Below, one piece after another: positions 5,842 through 5,847 of a DNA stretch of 5,847 nucleotides (within the stretch, counting starts at the first letter, position 1; every line of letters starts with the position of its first letter). Source of the stretch: Tepidiphilus sp. (lineage in GTDB: Bacteria > Pseudomonadota > Gammaproteobacteria > Burkholderiales > Rhodocyclaceae); contig JAQUGB010000111.1 in NCBI GenBank assembly GCA_028684345.1, positions 1 to 5,847 on the forward strand. Reading direction: 5' to 3'. A program made the position numbers and the translations under genes. The notes under the pieces were generated by a model that ran no database searches, had not been told where the DNA came from, and saw nothing but the letters and a program-made list of their open reading frames with translations.

Positions 5842-5847
5842 AATATA
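5842..5847 (-). promoter_or_regulatory. Possible -10 box of the dctP operon
   Basis: TATATT on the minus strand matches the -10 consensus at five of six positions. It would place the transcript start near 5835, about 22 nt before the dctP ATG, a geometry similar to the internal dctQ promoter. The -35 region would lie beyond the window edge, so this is tentative. Confidence 0.35.

Noticed and set aside
1..5847. CRISPR arrays, insertion sequences, tRNAs, phage or defence genes.
   Set aside because: No spaced repeats, terminal inverted repeats, cloverleaf sequences or transposase-like frames were seen; coding density is near complete with five recognisable genes.

Overview
The window comes from a high-GC bacterium, most likely a proteobacterium and plausibly a betaproteobacterium. 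This rests on strong G/C preference at third codon positions, a LysR regulator very close to NhaR, and a TRAP transporter of the FcbT/TakP type. No rRNA, tRNA, mobile element or CRISPR array is visible, and the genus cannot be fixed from this sequence alone.

Layout. A NhaR-like LysR regulator (57-1001) reads rightward from a short AT-rich leader. Everything else reads leftward as one gene cluster, starting at the right edge: a TRAP solute-binding protein (5812-4730), an FAD-linked D-lactate dehydrogenase-type oxidase (4683-3277), the small TRAP permease DctQ (3207-2638) and the large TRAP permease DctM (2641-932). The dctQ and dctM reading frames overlap by 4 bases (ATGA). The 3' ends of nhaR and dctM converge and overlap by 70 coding bases. 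Only three places are AT-rich and promoter-like: the left edge, the dctQ leader around 3220-3246, and the right edge. There is no gene-free stretch longer than about 60 bases.

How the genes work together. The binding protein closely resembles TakP-type (2-oxoacid) and lactate-binding TRAP receptors. The oxidase closely resembles the LDHD family, which oxidises D-lactate and other D-2-hydroxy acids to 2-oxo acids. Together with QM they look like a self-contained module: periplasmic capture and Na+-driven import of a small 2-hydroxy (or 2-oxo) monocarboxylate, followed by oxidation in the cell with electrons passed to the respiratory chain. The oxidase gene lies between the P and QM genes, and QM appear to have a second, internal promoter with a perfect TATAAT box. 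Its position indicates that dctQ starts at the ATG at 3207, not at a TTG further upstream.

The content is mostly recognisable. I see no evidence of a wholly new system. The points worth a second look are the substrate link between transporter and enzyme, a sodium-type regulator beside a sodium-coupled transporter, the convergent coding overlap, and RNA/DNA structures in the short gaps.
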